Below, piece after piece: positions 1 to 12,581 of a stretch of DNA of 64,000 nt (the first letter of the stretch is position 1; each line of letters opens with the position of its first letter). The notes beneath the pieces were generated by a model, which did not search any database, was not told the origin of the DNA, and worked only from the letters and a program-made list of their open reading frames with translations. Location of the stretch: assembly GCF_020360975.1 (NCBI RefSeq), contig NW_025408681.1, positions 1,612,001 to 1,676,000 on the forward strand. Direction: 5' to 3'. The translations under genes and the position numbers were made by a program. This stretch comes from Hirsutella rhossiliensis (taxonomy: Eukaryota; Ascomycota; Sordariomycetes; Hypocreales; Ophiocordycipitaceae).

Positions 1-64
1 ACTACGCCCTATTATATCTATTAATATAAACCCCTTAATAGGTTTATCCCTTAGAAATAATACT
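1..64 (-). mobile_element. Partial LTR-like repeat (family X), cut by window edge
   Basis: These bases are nearly identical to 20,141-20,205. Read on the minus strand both copies start near TATTATTCCTAAGGG, which would be a RIP-mutated TGTTATTCC, a plausible LTR terminus. Sequence similarity between the two copies stops at about 64 and 20,206, which marks the edge of the repeat. The rest of this copy lies outside the window. Assignment as an LTR is inference from the terminus and the copy number of two. Confidence 0.4.
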
Positions 65-65
65 A

Positions 66-909
66 GTTATTATAATATTAAGGGAAGTACTAGAGTTAAG
101 GATAGCTAGTTTTTATAGGGGATAGTCGGAGGGTCTTAATAGGTGGTCTTACTAATCCGTAGGGAAGATAAATACCGGATTTACTATACTAACGATTTTT
201 CCTTGAATTTACGGCTCGAATAGGGGTAGCGGCGTTATTAGTTACTATTTTTAGTAACCTAAATCTCGTCTATCTTCTTCTATAATAAGGGGTCCTCCTT
301 AAGAGACTATTATACTATTTCTTATAGCCTCTTTAAAGGGTTAACTCCTTTAAGTCGGTTTTCTTTAAAGACCTACTAGTAGTCTTCTAGCCGATAGGGC
401 TTTTTATATACTTAGTAGGTAGGTCGATTCCTCCTTATATATTATCTCTTCGAGGAATCCTTATTTCTTTTTAGAAGGTCTGCTTAAAAACCCTCCCTTT
501 TTACCCCTTATTACTAATTTTAATAAAGAGGTTCGATTTCGACTAGTTCCTTAATTTTTCGACTAACGGACTAAAAGGTCTATTAGGGGACTAGTCGGGC
601 CGGTCTAATAGACGGGACCGGGCCCGGAGTAGAAGGCGGAGCTAGGGCCGGGACTAGGGCAGCTATTAAAGACAGGGTTAAGGCTCTCGAGGAAGGAGGA
701 GCTAAAGGAGCAATAGCTAAAGCAGCGGGGGCCGTAGTAATAGGGGCTATAGCAGCTATAGGTTAAACTATCTAGGTTAAGTGCTAGCTATAAAGGAATA
801 AGACTACTTACTATTATACTCTAATAGCCTCTTTATTTAGTTCTCGGCTAGCTTCTCGAAAGATAGTTAAGTAACCGTTACTAATAGGCTTAATTAATAG
901 AGATATATC
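66..909 (-). mobile_element. Left half of an older, interrupted copia element (gag part)
   Basis: This segment aligns along its whole length with 5,115-5,966, which is part of the gag-side region of the inner copia element. It ends at ATATC (905-909), and its continuation is found on the far side of the inner element, starting at 7,164. CpA and TpG dinucleotides present in the inner copy are largely TpA here, so this older copy has suffered more RIP. The left end stops near 65 against repeat X, so the pol part of this older element is missing or displaced outside the window. Confidence 0.7.
905..909. repeat. 5-bp target-site duplication, left copy
   Basis: ATATC here abuts the left LTR of the inner copia element and is repeated directly after its right LTR at 7,164-7,168. 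A 5-bp duplication is the normal footprint of copia integrase. Confidence 0.7.
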
Positions 910-1376
910 TCTTGCGAAGAGAGATGCGAGAAGTGCATATAAAATGCACGAAGGTAAAAGTAGAAGTAAGGGGTCTAATAGGCAGGGCAGAGATATTTAA
1001 ATCTTACGGGGGCAGCAATTGCAGTAGGGGAGTAATTGTTATATTGCCTTTTTTCCTCTATCTAACGCCCCTCTTTATACCCGTCTAGCATCTTAATTAA
1101 CAAAGAAGATCCTGCTTAAAGAAGCTACTAATGTCCCTTTAACTACCGAGCTTTTTGCCGGTTTTTCTCCTCCTTTCTAGCCGTTGCCGGCATATCCGTC
1201 TTATCTCTCGCTACCTCTATAGGAAGCTATCGCCACTTCTGCTTCCCCTTATGCCCCTACCCTCCTCTCTACACCTCCTTTCAGCTCCTTCCTTAAAACC
1301 TGTTTTTTAGCTTCCTAGGTCCCTCGTGCTAAGGGATATCTCCGAGAACTACGAAATCAGGCCACGCTTCGCGACA
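910..1376 (-). repeat. 3' LTR of the inner copia element (LTR A)
   Basis: This 467-bp LTR matches 6,697-7,163 with few differences, nearly all C/T or A/G transitions. The outer edges form a short imperfect inverted repeat: CGCGAAG-type sequence at the left and CTTCGCGACA at the right. The minus-strand polypurine tract just inside it (about 1,378-1,386) marks it as the 3' LTR. Confidence 0.8.
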
Positions 1377-2688
1377 TACCCCCTTAGCTATAGCCTGCCC
1401 CTTAATGGCATAGCTAATACGGCTTCGGGCTAGTAAGCGTATAGAGGAGGTTCTTAGCTCTATACTTCTCCCTTTACTCGAGGAAAGCAGGGGCCCTTTC
1501 GGGTCCCTAGGCTCTTTAGACCTACTTAAGGAAAAGGGCCAAGAGGGAAAGTCCTATAAGAAAAGGGCCTTCTTAAAAGGAAGAAACCTAATTAAAATAA
1601 GGGGCCCTTTAAAAGAAAGACCTCTTCTTTTTCTTCGGCTATAGACGTTACCTTCTCGTACGTGCTATTAGCTCCTCTCGTAGACTCTTAAGGCGGGCCT
1701 CTAAGGATAGCTTTTCTCGAACGTCTTCTAGCCCTATTTACTATAAAAAGACAGCTAGCTTCTGCTTTAGTAGGGGCTTCGTAAGACCGTCGGCTTTTAT
1801 CGATGCCGTTAGAACCTAACGGACGGAAATAAGTCCCCTTTAGACCTCTTAGCGTAACTAATGCTAGTAGATATCGATATACTATAGCCGGGTCGATAGC
1901 TTGCTGTTTTCCTCCGTAAGAATTCGTATAGTCTATATGTTATCGCATTCTATAGCTAACGGGGACGGAATTTATAGTCGTAACGATATTAGTAGCCGGC
2001 TAAGGAAAATCGCTTCTTTTAACGCTTCTAAAAGAGCTAGTAGCTCTACCTCCGTGCTTAATATAGTAACGGTAGCTTACTTCGAAGCTCTCTAAGCAAT
2101 AGTTCCTTTAAAAAGGGATATAATATACCCCTATAAGCTCTTTCTATCTAATAAATTGTCCGTAAAGGACGAATCGCTTAAATAGAGGAAGATTTCGGCA
2201 GCTAATTTCCTTCCCTGCCCTCCTAGGCGTAGACTATATAATCTCGTTAAATAGAGATAAAGGATAGCTCTATCTACTGCTTCTTAATGCCTAGGGCTAG
2301 GATTCTAGTTATGCCTAGCTAGCCGGGAGACCGTAAAAGAGATATCCGGTCTAGTAGAAATAGCTAAAAAAAGCAGGGAGCCCACCTTCTATTAGTATTA
2401 GTGTTTCTCTTGCTCCCTAGCTTAAAAGGACGGATCAGGCAAAAGCTCTTCGTCTAATATAGGCGTAGAGGGAAGCTTCTTATCGAGGGAATTAGGGAGG
2501 AATTTATAAGCGACCTTATTAATATAGGCGTCCTAGGTAAGCTAGATAGTCCGTTAGGACCTATTCCTAAGGATTCGTATCCCTAGGAACCACTTTAGCT
2601 CCCCTAGCCTAGTTATCTTATACCTTTATTATAGGCCTTTTATAGCCTCCCTAGCAGTTGCTTCTTCCTCTTTCGGGTAGGCCTAGAT

Positions 2689-2703
2689 AATGTCGTCGAC
2701 GTA
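2689..2703 (-). other. Copia reverse transcriptase catalytic motif YVDDI
   Basis: The minus strand reads Tyr-Val-Asp-Asp-Ile, followed by another Ile and a stop that replaces Trp or Gln. This is the metal-binding core of Ty1/copia reverse transcriptase. It survives although surrounding codons are mutated. Confidence 0.85.
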
Positions 2704-5700
2704 GAAAAAGACCGTGATTTTACCCTTCTATATTATACACGGTTCCTAAGGGACTTTCTTAAAGCCTAGGGCTTCGAGGGAACCTATTAAATGCTGTTGC
2801 TAAAGAAGGGGTGATCTTCGTAGTCCGTATAGAGCTTTCCTAAGCCGTAGAACCTTTCCTAGCTATTAGAAGCCTAGTAGAAGGCGTATATAGACAACTT
2901 CTTCTTCTTCCTTAAGTAGACAGTTAATAAAGGCGTTAACTGTATCTATCTATTCGAGCTCGAGGTCGAATTCTGCTGCTATAGCTATAAGGGTCCGAAA
3001 AGATATCCCTGCTAGGGTAGTTGCCCTAGTAGGAAGATCCCCTTTTTCCTATTAATTCCTATAAATAACTAGCCGGGCTTTGCACTTTTAAAGGGAGCCG
3101 TGTTTATTAGTCTTATAGATAAAGACCTACTTATAGCTAAGGACCTATTTTCCTCTTGCCTTTTCCTTAAGGACCTCTTCGAAAGACCCTATCTCTTCGT
3201 ATAAGGCTAGGTAGTCTTTCTAGGCCTAGAAAAACTAGTCTCTAAAGGGGTGTTTTTCTAGCTGCTTCTAGTTTACTAGTAGGTCCGGGAGGTCTCTTTT
3301 ATATACCTTCCTTGCTAATAGCTATAGCTTAAAGAGCCGGCCTACTATAAACGCTCCGTGGGAACCATCTTCTATTAGCTTTAGGTAGAAGTCGGAAAAA
3401 CGATCGAAATAGGGGAGAAACTAGTCTTCTTTCGTATCGGGCCCTATACCTTCCTTTGCTTCTCGAAGCAGGGATAAAAAGGCAGCCGGGTAATCCTTCG
3501 AGAGAGGTGCCTTTCCTACCCCCTTAGGGTTCGAGACAGGAAGACTAACTAAAAAAGCTACTTTTAGATCTTCTTCTTATTCTATAAGAGGAGGCGTAGG
3601 GAGGTAAGCGTATTCTAGCTCTACCGCTTTCCTATAGTCTCCTTCTTCGTCTAGATTATTTAATCTAGTAGCTTCCTCTTCGAAGTCGGCGTTATCCTCG
3701 ACTACTTCGACATCGGTTTCTTCTTTTATTTCCTCGTCTAGGACCTCTTCTTAAGACTATTAGGAAGGGGGGATTTAAATCTTCTAAATTAGCTAACGTT
3801 AAGAGAGTAAGAGGGGCTATTAATCCCTCTTTCCGTTAAAGAAGCTAGATTCGTCGAAAATTATATCCCTAGTCGAAATAACCTTCCGTAGAAGAGGAAT
3901 CTAGATCTAGAAGATATTCGTAGAATTATAACTAACGAGGTAACTAACAAAGGCTCTAGGATTAAGCTTTCTTTTCTTCTTCCTTTTTAGCTATACATCG
4001 GCAGTTATAGCGTATGCCTTATAGCCGTAGGTATAAAGGTAGGCTAGCGAGGCCCTCTTCTTCGTAAAGAGCTTAAGGGGGGATATCTAGTCTATTCCTT
4101 AGGTCCTTAGGGTCCGGTTCCGAAGGTAATAGGCGGTCTTAACGACTTCCCTCTAAAGGTCGTAGGAAGCCTCGCAGTAAGTCTTATCGTACGGGCCCTT
4201 TCTATTATAGCACCCTTAATCTTTCTGCCTCCGTTCTAGGCCTAGGTATTCGGTGCTAACGGAGGGTAAAATGCCCCTTTTTCGAAGCTAATTTAAGATA
4301 TCCTTCGTAAATAGCTCTCCGTTAGACCATATCTTCTTTACCTCGTAGCCGAAGTAGGATTTTATCTAGTTAACGAAGTCCCGGAGGGCAGACCAGTTAT
4401 ACTTACTTAGGTAGGTCCGTAAGAAATAGGGGAAAACCATCCCTAAAAAAGCGTCTATAAAAAACATCACCCTAACGAAGCTTTCCTAATCCCTAGAGAC
4501 GTCGGTCTAGTCGACCTAAATTTCCTTACACGGCTAGTCCGGCCGTAAAGGCGTTCGTTTAGAAATTCGTCTCCTAGTCTTTCCTTAGCCGCAGTGTTCG
4601 CATTCGACGGTCTTTAGGCCCCTTATTCGTACGCCCTGTTATTGGCCTAGCTTATGCAAAGCTAGGGGGCCCGGGTGACTAAGTCGTGCGTGCTAAAGAA
4701 TGCCGTCTCCTTAGGCTGCTAGAAGAGGGTCTTTTATAGTAGACCTATTCCTCCTAGCAGGGAAAGCTAACTTCTCGAGTGTTTCCTTCCTATAAATAGG
4801 TTAGAATTCGAGAACGAATTAACCGAATTTCTCCTCGATAAGCCTAATAGTCTAATTCTTCTAGACTAGCCTCGTAGGCTTAGACGTCGTATCCTAGAAG
4901 ATTCCTTCCTCTTAAAGAAGGCGGAAGGAAATTAGGCTCGTTGAAAATCGAGGGCAAAAAGCTACCCTTTTTCTTCGAAGAATTCGCATAGATCCGTTAG
5001 GTAATTTTATCGTGAAATTCACCCTTCTATATCCTTCTATCCGTACGGTTAATTCCCCGGCAATAAGATATTCCCTTCGTGCCTTCTTAAAGGACCGGAA
5101 TCGTAAGAGTATATTATAGATATCGAGGGAAGCACTAGAGTTAAGGATAGCTGATTTTCGTAGGGGATAGTCGGAGGGTCCTAACGGTTGGTCTTGCTAA
5201 TCCGTAGGGAAGATAAATGCCGGATTTACTATACTAACGATTTTTCCTCGAATTTACGGCTTAAATAAGGGCAGCGGCGTTAGTTGCTATTTCTTAGCAA
5301 CCCGAATCTCGTCTATTTTCTTCTATAACGAGGGGTCCTCCTTAAGAGACTATTATACTATTTCTCGTAGCCTCTTTAAAGGGTTAATTCCTTTAGGTCG
5401 GTTTTCCTTAAAGACCTGCTAGTAGTCTTCTAGCCGATAGGGCTTTTTACACGCTTAGTAGGTAGGTCGATTCCTCCTCGTACGTTGTTTCTTCGAGGAA
5501 TCCTCGTCCCGGTCTAGAAGGTCTGCTTAAAACCCCTTTTACCTTATTGCTGATTTTAACGAAGAGGTTCGATTTCGACTAGTTCCCTAATTTTTCGACT
5601 AACGGACTAAAAGGTCTATTAGGGGACTAGTCGGGCCGGTCTAACTAACGGGACCGGGGCCGCGCCCGGAGCAAGATACGGAGCCGGGGCCGGGCCTAGG

Positions 5701-6696
5701 GCCGTAGCTGCAGTTGACGACGGCGTTAAGGCTCTCGAGGGAGGAGGAGCCGGAGGGGCAACAGCCGCAGCAGCAGTAGCGGGAACCGCAGCAATAGGGG
5801 CTGCAGCAGCTATAGGGGCAGTAGGTCGAGCCGTCTAGGTCGAGAGCTAGCTACGAAGGAATAAGACTACTTACTATTATACTCTAGCAGCCTCTTCGTC
5901 TAGTTCCCGGCTAGCTTCTCGAAAGATAGTCGAGTAACCGTCACTAATAGGCTTTATTAGTAGAGATATATCCCGTAGCTACTAGCCGGAAAGAGCTTCT
6001 ATAAGGAAGTATTAGTTAGCTTCCTCGAGGATTTCTTCCTACTTAGCTAGCCACGAAGAAGCTAGTAGGTTCCTAGCAGAAAAGGCTCCTAGGTAGGCCG
6101 TATAGGTCTTCCTAATCCGGTTAGTTATATAGCCCCTCGAGGGAGCTGTCGAGGTCTCGAGCTTTAAAAGCTACTGCCTAGGAGTCTCTTCCTCTTAAAG
6201 AGTAATTAGCTTTACGGCACTAACGGATTCCGTTATCGCCGTACGAGCAGCCGTTAGTAGCTTCGTCTCGTAAAGGTATTCCTTTCGGTGACTCTCGTAG
6301 TCGCCTAAGGCAGTAGAAAAAGTTCTCTATTATGCAGAGGTTAGCTCGGAGAAGAGAGAAGCTCCCTCTATAAAGTCCGTTGCTCTAGGACGAAGAGGGG
6401 GCTCGAGAGGGTCCTGCTTATTAGAGAAGACCAAATTATAGATAGTTCTATCTATACGAGCCCGTAGCTCCTTTACCTACTTATCCTAATCTTAGGGCTC
6501 TATAAGAATCGTCCTATAGACCGTAGGGACGGCAGAGGAGTCGGTTTTCGTTATCGTTACGGGGAAGGGTAGAAAAGTCGGTTAAAAATCGGCTTTTCTA
6601 GTAAGAGGGGTAAAAGGAAGCTATAAGGGATGCAAGAAAGGTGCCTTTTATAGCAGCCGGAAGGTATAGGAATACTATTCCTCCCGGGCTTATAAC

Positions 6697-7163
6697 TCTC
6701 GCGAAGAGAGATACGAGAAGTGTATATAAAATGCATAAAGGTAAAAGTAGAAGTAAGGGGTTAGATAGGCAGGGCAGAGATATTTAAATCTTACGGGGGC
6801 AGCAATTATAGTAGGGGAGTGATTATTATATTGCCTTTTTTCCTCTATCTAACGCCCCTCTTTATACCCGTCTAGCATCTTAATTAACAAAGAAGATCCT
6901 GCTTAAAGAAGCTACTAATGTCCCTTTAACTACCGAGCTTTTTGCCGGTTTTTCTCCTCCTTTCTAGCTGTTGCCGGCATATCCGTCTTATCTCTCGCCA
7001 CCTCTATAGGAAGCTATCGCCACTTCTGCTTCCCCTTATGCCCCCACCCTCCTCTCTGCACCTCCTTTTAGCTCCTTCCTTAAAACCTGTTTTTTAGCTT
7101 CCTAGGTCCCTCGTGCTAAGGGATATCTCCGAGAACTACGAAATCAGGCCACGCTTCGCGACA
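6697..7163 (-). repeat. 5' LTR of the inner copia element (LTR B)
   Basis: This is the partner of the LTR at 910-1,376, with identical length of 467 bp. Immediately inside it on the minus strand lies GTTATAAGCCCGGG, a candidate tRNA primer-binding site whose exact tRNA cannot be told after RIP. The outer edge abuts ATATC at 7,164-7,168. Confidence 0.8.
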
Positions 7164-7892
7164 ATATCCTATAGCTACTAGCCGGAAAGAGCTTTTATTA
7201 AGAAGTATTAGTTAGCCTCCTCGAGGATCTCTTCCTACTTAGCTAGCTACGAAGAAGCTAGTAGGTTCCTAGTAGAAAAGGCTCCTAGGTATATCGTATA
7301 GGTCTTCCTAATATAGTTAGTTATATAGCCCCTCGAGGGAGCTATTAAGGTCTCGAGCTTTAAGAGCTACTACCTAGGGGTCTCTTCCTCTTAAAGAGAG
7401 ATTAGCTTTACGGCACTAACGGATTCCGTTATTACCGTACGAGCAGTAGTTAGTAGCTTTGTTTTATAGAGGTATTCCTTTCGATAACTTTCGTAGTTAC
7501 CTAAGGCAGTAGAAAAAGCTCTCTACTATATAGAGGTTAGCTCGGAGAAGAGGGTAGCTCCCTCTATAAAGTCCGTTACCCTAGGATAAAGAGGGGGCTC
7601 GAGAGGGTCCTACTTATTAGAGAAGACTAGATTATAGATAGTCCTATTTATACGAGCCCGTAGCTCCTTTACCTACTTATCTTAATCTTAGGGCTCTATT
7701 AGAATCGTCCTATAGATTATAGGGATAGTAGAGGAGTCGGCTTTTATTATTATTATAGGGAGGGGTAGAAAAGTTAAGTAAAAATCGGCTTTTCTAATAA
7801 GAGGGGTAAAAGGAAGCTACGAGGGATATAAGAAAGGTGCCTTTTATAGTAGCCGGAAGGTATAGGAATACTATTCCTCCCGGGCTTATAAC
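7164..7892 (-). mobile_element. Right half of the older interrupted copia element (gag start)
   Basis: This segment aligns with 5,967-6,696 of the inner element and continues the sequence broken off at 909. It therefore restores the older element once the inner insertion is ignored. It carries more TpA replacements than the inner copy. It joins directly to the LTR at 7,893-8,355, just as the inner gag joins its own LTR. Confidence 0.75.
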
Positions 7893-8355
7893 TCTCGTAA
7901 AGAGAAATATAAGAAGTATATATAAAATATATAAAGGTAAAAGTAGAAGTAAAGGGTCGGATAGGTAGGGCAGAGATATTTAAATCTTATAGGGGCAGTA
8001 ATTACGGTAGGGGAGTATTTATTATATTGCCTTAATTATCCTTCTTTCCTTTATCTAACGCCCCCTTTTATACCTATCTAGCACCTTAATCAATAAAGAA
8101 GATCCTACTTAAAGAAGTTACTAATATCCTTTTAACTACTAAGCTTTTTACCGGTTTTTCCTTCCTTTTTAGCCGTTACCGGCTTATCCTTCTTATCTCT
8201 CGCTACTTATACTTCCCTTTATACTCCTACCCTCCTTCCTATACCTCTTTTTAGCTCCTTCTTCCTTCTTCTATACCGGGTGTTTTTAGCTTCCTTAGTC
8301 CCTCTTACTAATAGATATCTCCGAGAACTACGAAATTAGGCTACGCTTCGCGATA
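7893..8355 (-). repeat. 5' LTR of the older copia element (LTR C)
   Basis: This LTR is about 463 bp and belongs to the same family as the LTRs at 910 and 6,697, but is more divergent. The differences are mainly CpA/TpG to TpA, plus small indels around 8,030-8,060 and 8,220-8,280. It ends in CTTCGCGATA, where the final CA has become TA, itself a RIP-type change. Confidence 0.75.
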
Positions 8356-11300
8356 ATTATAGAGGTAGTAAAGTTAGTTATAAAGGCAGCGAACTTCTTA
8401 AAGATAGCGAGCTTTATAAATATAGCGAGCTTAATAAAAGGGGCGCTAGTATCTTATAAGCTAAATCGGTCGATTAATTACTTACTTAGTCTTACTTTTA
8501 CTAAGAACTAATATAATCGCTAAGCTAGTAAAGAAGCTATTAAAGCTTAATTTTAGCTATCTAGCTATAAGCTTTACTTTTACTAGCGAATAGTAAGAGT
8601 TTATATTATTTTAGATATACCTTTCTTAAGGTAAGGTATATAGTATACTAAGAGTATACCTTTAGAAATAAAAAAAAAGGAGGGAATGCTTTTTATAGTA
8701 ATATAGTAGGAAATTTTAGTTAATAGATAATATATAAGGGCTTAGTAAAACTCTTTTACGTTTTATATATAGTATATATACTAAGATATAACTTTATATT
8801 AAAGTAGTATATAGCTTTTCTTACTTTTTCTTATTATTAAATATATACTTAGTACCTTAGTACTATATAATATAAAGTACCCTATATATATTAATTATAC
8901 TAATTATTTATATATATTATTTACTTTACTTTATTAAAAGCACTTATTTACTTATAATAACTATTTATATAGATCTTTATCCTCTTCTTTATAGTAGATA
9001 CTCTATAGATTTTATACTTTAATAATTTATTTCTTTAAAGATAAAACGCTTAGAAGTTAAATATCTTACTCTAAGCTCTAAGCTTCTTACCTTATAGTAA
9101 TATAAACTAAGATTCGCTTTTTACCCCTTTACCGTTAACTTAAGTTAGTTAGTATAATTATCTTAATTCTTTATTAAATAGAGATAAAAACCTACTATCT
9201 CCTTTTTAATCTTTTAATTAAGAAAGTAAAGAAGGTAGTACTATAAATACTAGTATAATTCCTACTTATAGGCTAGTCTCTCTTAGAAAGCCGCTATACC
9301 TTTAGTATTAAGATTATTAAGATTTCCTTAATTAGTAGATATTTACTAGCTAGTATAAAACGAGATTTAAAGCTAACTTATTAAATAATATTTAATCTCC
9401 TAGGATAATATACTCTTAAGTAAGTATCTTAAGCTTTAATACTACTAATATAGATATATCTCCTTATAAGAAGAATACTCTTTTAATCTTTAATACTTTA
9501 TATCGTTTAGATATATAGCGGCTATTTAAGGAAAGCGTAAACTATAAGATAAGGGAACCTTAAGTAATTTATATATCTTATTAGTCTATACTAATCTATC
9601 TTTATATTAAAGGTTTTAGTATAAGCGCTCTTATACGCTATAGGTAAGGTAAGTTTTATATTAAAAAATAGTAGCCTAAGAATATATTTTAATTTACCTA
9701 AGTATAAAATAAATATACCCTAGTATATTTATATTTATTATATAAAAATATAGTAATCTATTATACTAATCTTATTATCGGGCACCTAAAAATAAAAGCT
9801 ATAATATTAACGTTATCTTATTAATTTTATTTCGTAGGATATACTTAGCCGTTAATATTATAAACTATAAGTCTTTTTAAGACTTAGTTTATTTCTATTA
9901 TCTAGAATTCTATATTCCCTCCGCCCCTATACTAATAAATTTAATAGAGATAATCGCTAATAATCTTTAAGAAGTATTAATTAACTATATACCTTTTAAA
10001 TAGTATCTCTCGCTAACTATTAATAGCTAGACTTAAACTAAAAATATCGAAGTAGTCCTTAGAATTATTAGTTACTATATTAATTATAACTAGTACTTAT
10101 AGCTTCTTTTACTTAGCTTAATAAATATATTAGCTAGCTATTCTAAAGAATTATAGAATAATACTATTATATAATATCTATAAAGGCATTATATTTTAGA
10201 TTAATTTAAAAGTATTACTACTAATAATAGTATATATCTTTATTTAAGAGACTTATAAGGGAAACTTAACTTATATCTAGGGATTAATATACTAAGTATA
10301 ATTTACTATATATAATATATCGTATATATTCTTAACCTTCTTATATCTAAGATACTAGATTATAAAAAGCTTATTAAGATTAAAGTAAAGTAGAAACTAA
10401 TTATATAGAGTTATTCTTATATAATAAGAACTTTATAAGATAACTATAATAAGGAAGAAGTAAGTACCGATAAGGATATACTAAGTATCTTACTTATAAG
10501 TATAAGTAATATTATCTTAAGAATAATAATAAAGGTAAGTTAATATTAATTAAAATACTATAACTTATATACTAATCTTTATATTAACCTTCTTAGATCT
10601 ATATACTAGTATTAATACTTTATTAAAGCGCGAAGTAAATAAAAGTTTTCTTTAATATTTAATAAGAGGTCTAACTAGATAAATAACTATTAAATATTCC
10701 CGGTTATATTATTATACGTTAAAACTCTACTATTATAATACTTAAGAGAGCTAAGGAGCTATAATAGGCAATTAATATACTTCTTACTAGTAATACCTAG
10801 CTTAGCCCGCCTTTATCTATTAAAAATTAAAAGTAAATTAACTACTTTATTAATATTAAGAAGATATTCCTATAGCTTATAAATAACGTTAGCTAGGGGA
10901 AAGATATAATACTCTTAGAATCTTAGAACTTACTAAAGATAATTTATAAGTATCTCTTTTACTCTTATACTAAAATTACTAATATTTATAATACTAGTAA
11001 TAACTAATAAAGTATACTAATAATAGTAATTAATAATATAAAGAAAAAGCTTACTAAGTATATTAACTACCTTTAAAAGGAAAAGGAAGTATATATAATT
11101 ACTACCTTACTTACGCCCCTATTAAGTATTAGTAAGCTTAATATTTATTAAGTAAGATTACCTATTTTACTAAAAAAGGAGACCGAAGCTAATCTACTTA
11201 GTTCTAAGTAAGTATATAGGACTTATAAAGATATATTTATTTCCTATTACTAATAACAATTCTTATAGCTATTAGTATAATCCTTTAATACTAATATTAC

Positions 11301-12581
11301 TCTTAACTCCTATAAAGACTAGCTTACTTAGTTTCTTAGTTTAATAAAGGTAAATAATATAATAATTTAAACTAATTATTTATACTAATTATATATTAAG
11401 GGACTTTATAAGGTAATAAAGGTATTTTAGTTTATAGGGCTTTTTTTAAAAAAGTAAGTTTTATTTATTTATATTAATATATAAGTAATATACTAATCTT
11501 AGCTAAGGAAGTTACTATCTAAGGATATATATAGCTTTTAGCGCTATATATCTTAGTATAAAATATATAAGAATATTTATATTATAGTATAAGAATTTCT
11601 AGTAATATAACTAAGTAGCGTGCCGCTTAAGCGCGCTTAGAGTATTTACTAATAGATTAATATATACTAGCGATCTAAGATAAAACTCTTAAACTTAGAG
11701 GTAAGATTTACGCTATCGATCCTATAGTCTCTATTTAACGTATAGGATAGTATCCTTCTTTAAGATATAAAGATTAATAATAGTATTAACCCTATAAAGG
11801 AGTATAAAGATCGGCTATATAAGCTTAATATAGCTCTAAAGATATCTTATACTCCTAGAAATAAGAATCCTTTTAGTAGAATTCGTTTTAATAAAGAGGC
11901 TATAATACTATATAAAGAAGATTAAGATTAAAATAAGAGATTTTATACTTCCTTATAGCCTATAGGTATTATCTAATAAAAGCTTTTTATAGACTCTCTC
12001 TAAATATAAACGTAAAGCTAGTAAAGGAGAGATAAGTATCGCGATATAATTAATATTACTTTACTAAGTAATAAGGAGTTAAAGGAAGTAGAGGAGTTAA
12101 AGGAAGTAAAGGAGATAGAGGAAAGTAACTCTTATTAGGAAGAATAAGTTTAAAGCTATAAGAAAAAGCGAAAAGGCCGTATAGTAATAGAGGTAATAGT
12201 CGCCTCCTCTATAAAGAGAACTAGATATAGGGAGAATATTCGACCGCGACGATAGGACTTTAAATATTAAAAGGATAGTTAAGGTAAAGAATAAATAATA
12301 TCTATAGGATCTTATCCTTTAATTTAATACTACTTTTAGCTATACGGCCTATGTATATTTTATAGGTGCCTCGTATTAGGATAAGTATAAACGATTAGTA
12401 TAATAAAACTAAATAGGTAATGCCTATAGGTAGCCCGAATATACCTATATATATATTTTAGGTACCTATTTTAAATTTACCTACCTACTAAGTATTTATA
12501 GTGGCCCTAAAATAGCCCGTGGGTAGGTATAGGTAGCCTATAAGCAAATACCTATGGGTATTTTTAAGTCTACTAAGAAGC
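8356..12581. mobile_element. Unidentified repeat block, extreme RIP
   Basis: This block of about 4.2 kb is very AT-rich and almost devoid of CpA and TpG, while CpG and TpA remain, which is the end point of repeated RIP. Every frame is full of TAA and TAG. It includes a purine-rich stretch with repeated AAGGAAGT-like units around 12,070-12,130 and a near-palindromic AATACCTATGGGTATT near its right end. No transposon family could be recognised by reading either strand. Mobile origin is inferred from RIP, which normally needs duplicated sequence. Confidence 0.5.

Larger units (their letters stand above)
910..7163 (-). mobile_element. Ty1/copia LTR retrotransposon, RIP-degraded, structurally full length
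   Basis: This 6,254-bp element lies on the minus strand between two near-identical 467-bp LTRs and is flanked by ATATC duplications. Reading the minus strand, gag-side sequence lies at about 6,696-5,120. A DDE integrase follows at about 4,950-3,900, with a CEHCG zinc-finger piece and a VD-TDVSRD stretch. Next come reverse transcriptase at about 3,600-2,100, with the copia motif YVDDI at 2,689-2,703, and RNase H at about 2,100-1,400, with a TSSTEAELLAL stretch. The order gag-IN-RT-RH defines Ty1/copia rather than gypsy. A polypurine AAGGGGG sits on the minus strand directly before the LTR at 1,376, as expected at the 3' end. All frames are broken by stops, many of them CAA/CAG to TAA/TAG or TGG to TAG, so it cannot encode a working polyprotein. 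Confidence 0.85.

Noticed and set aside
1901..2095. 64-codon plus-strand frame in the copia element
   Set aside because: Lies antisense to the RNase H part of pol. Chance frame.
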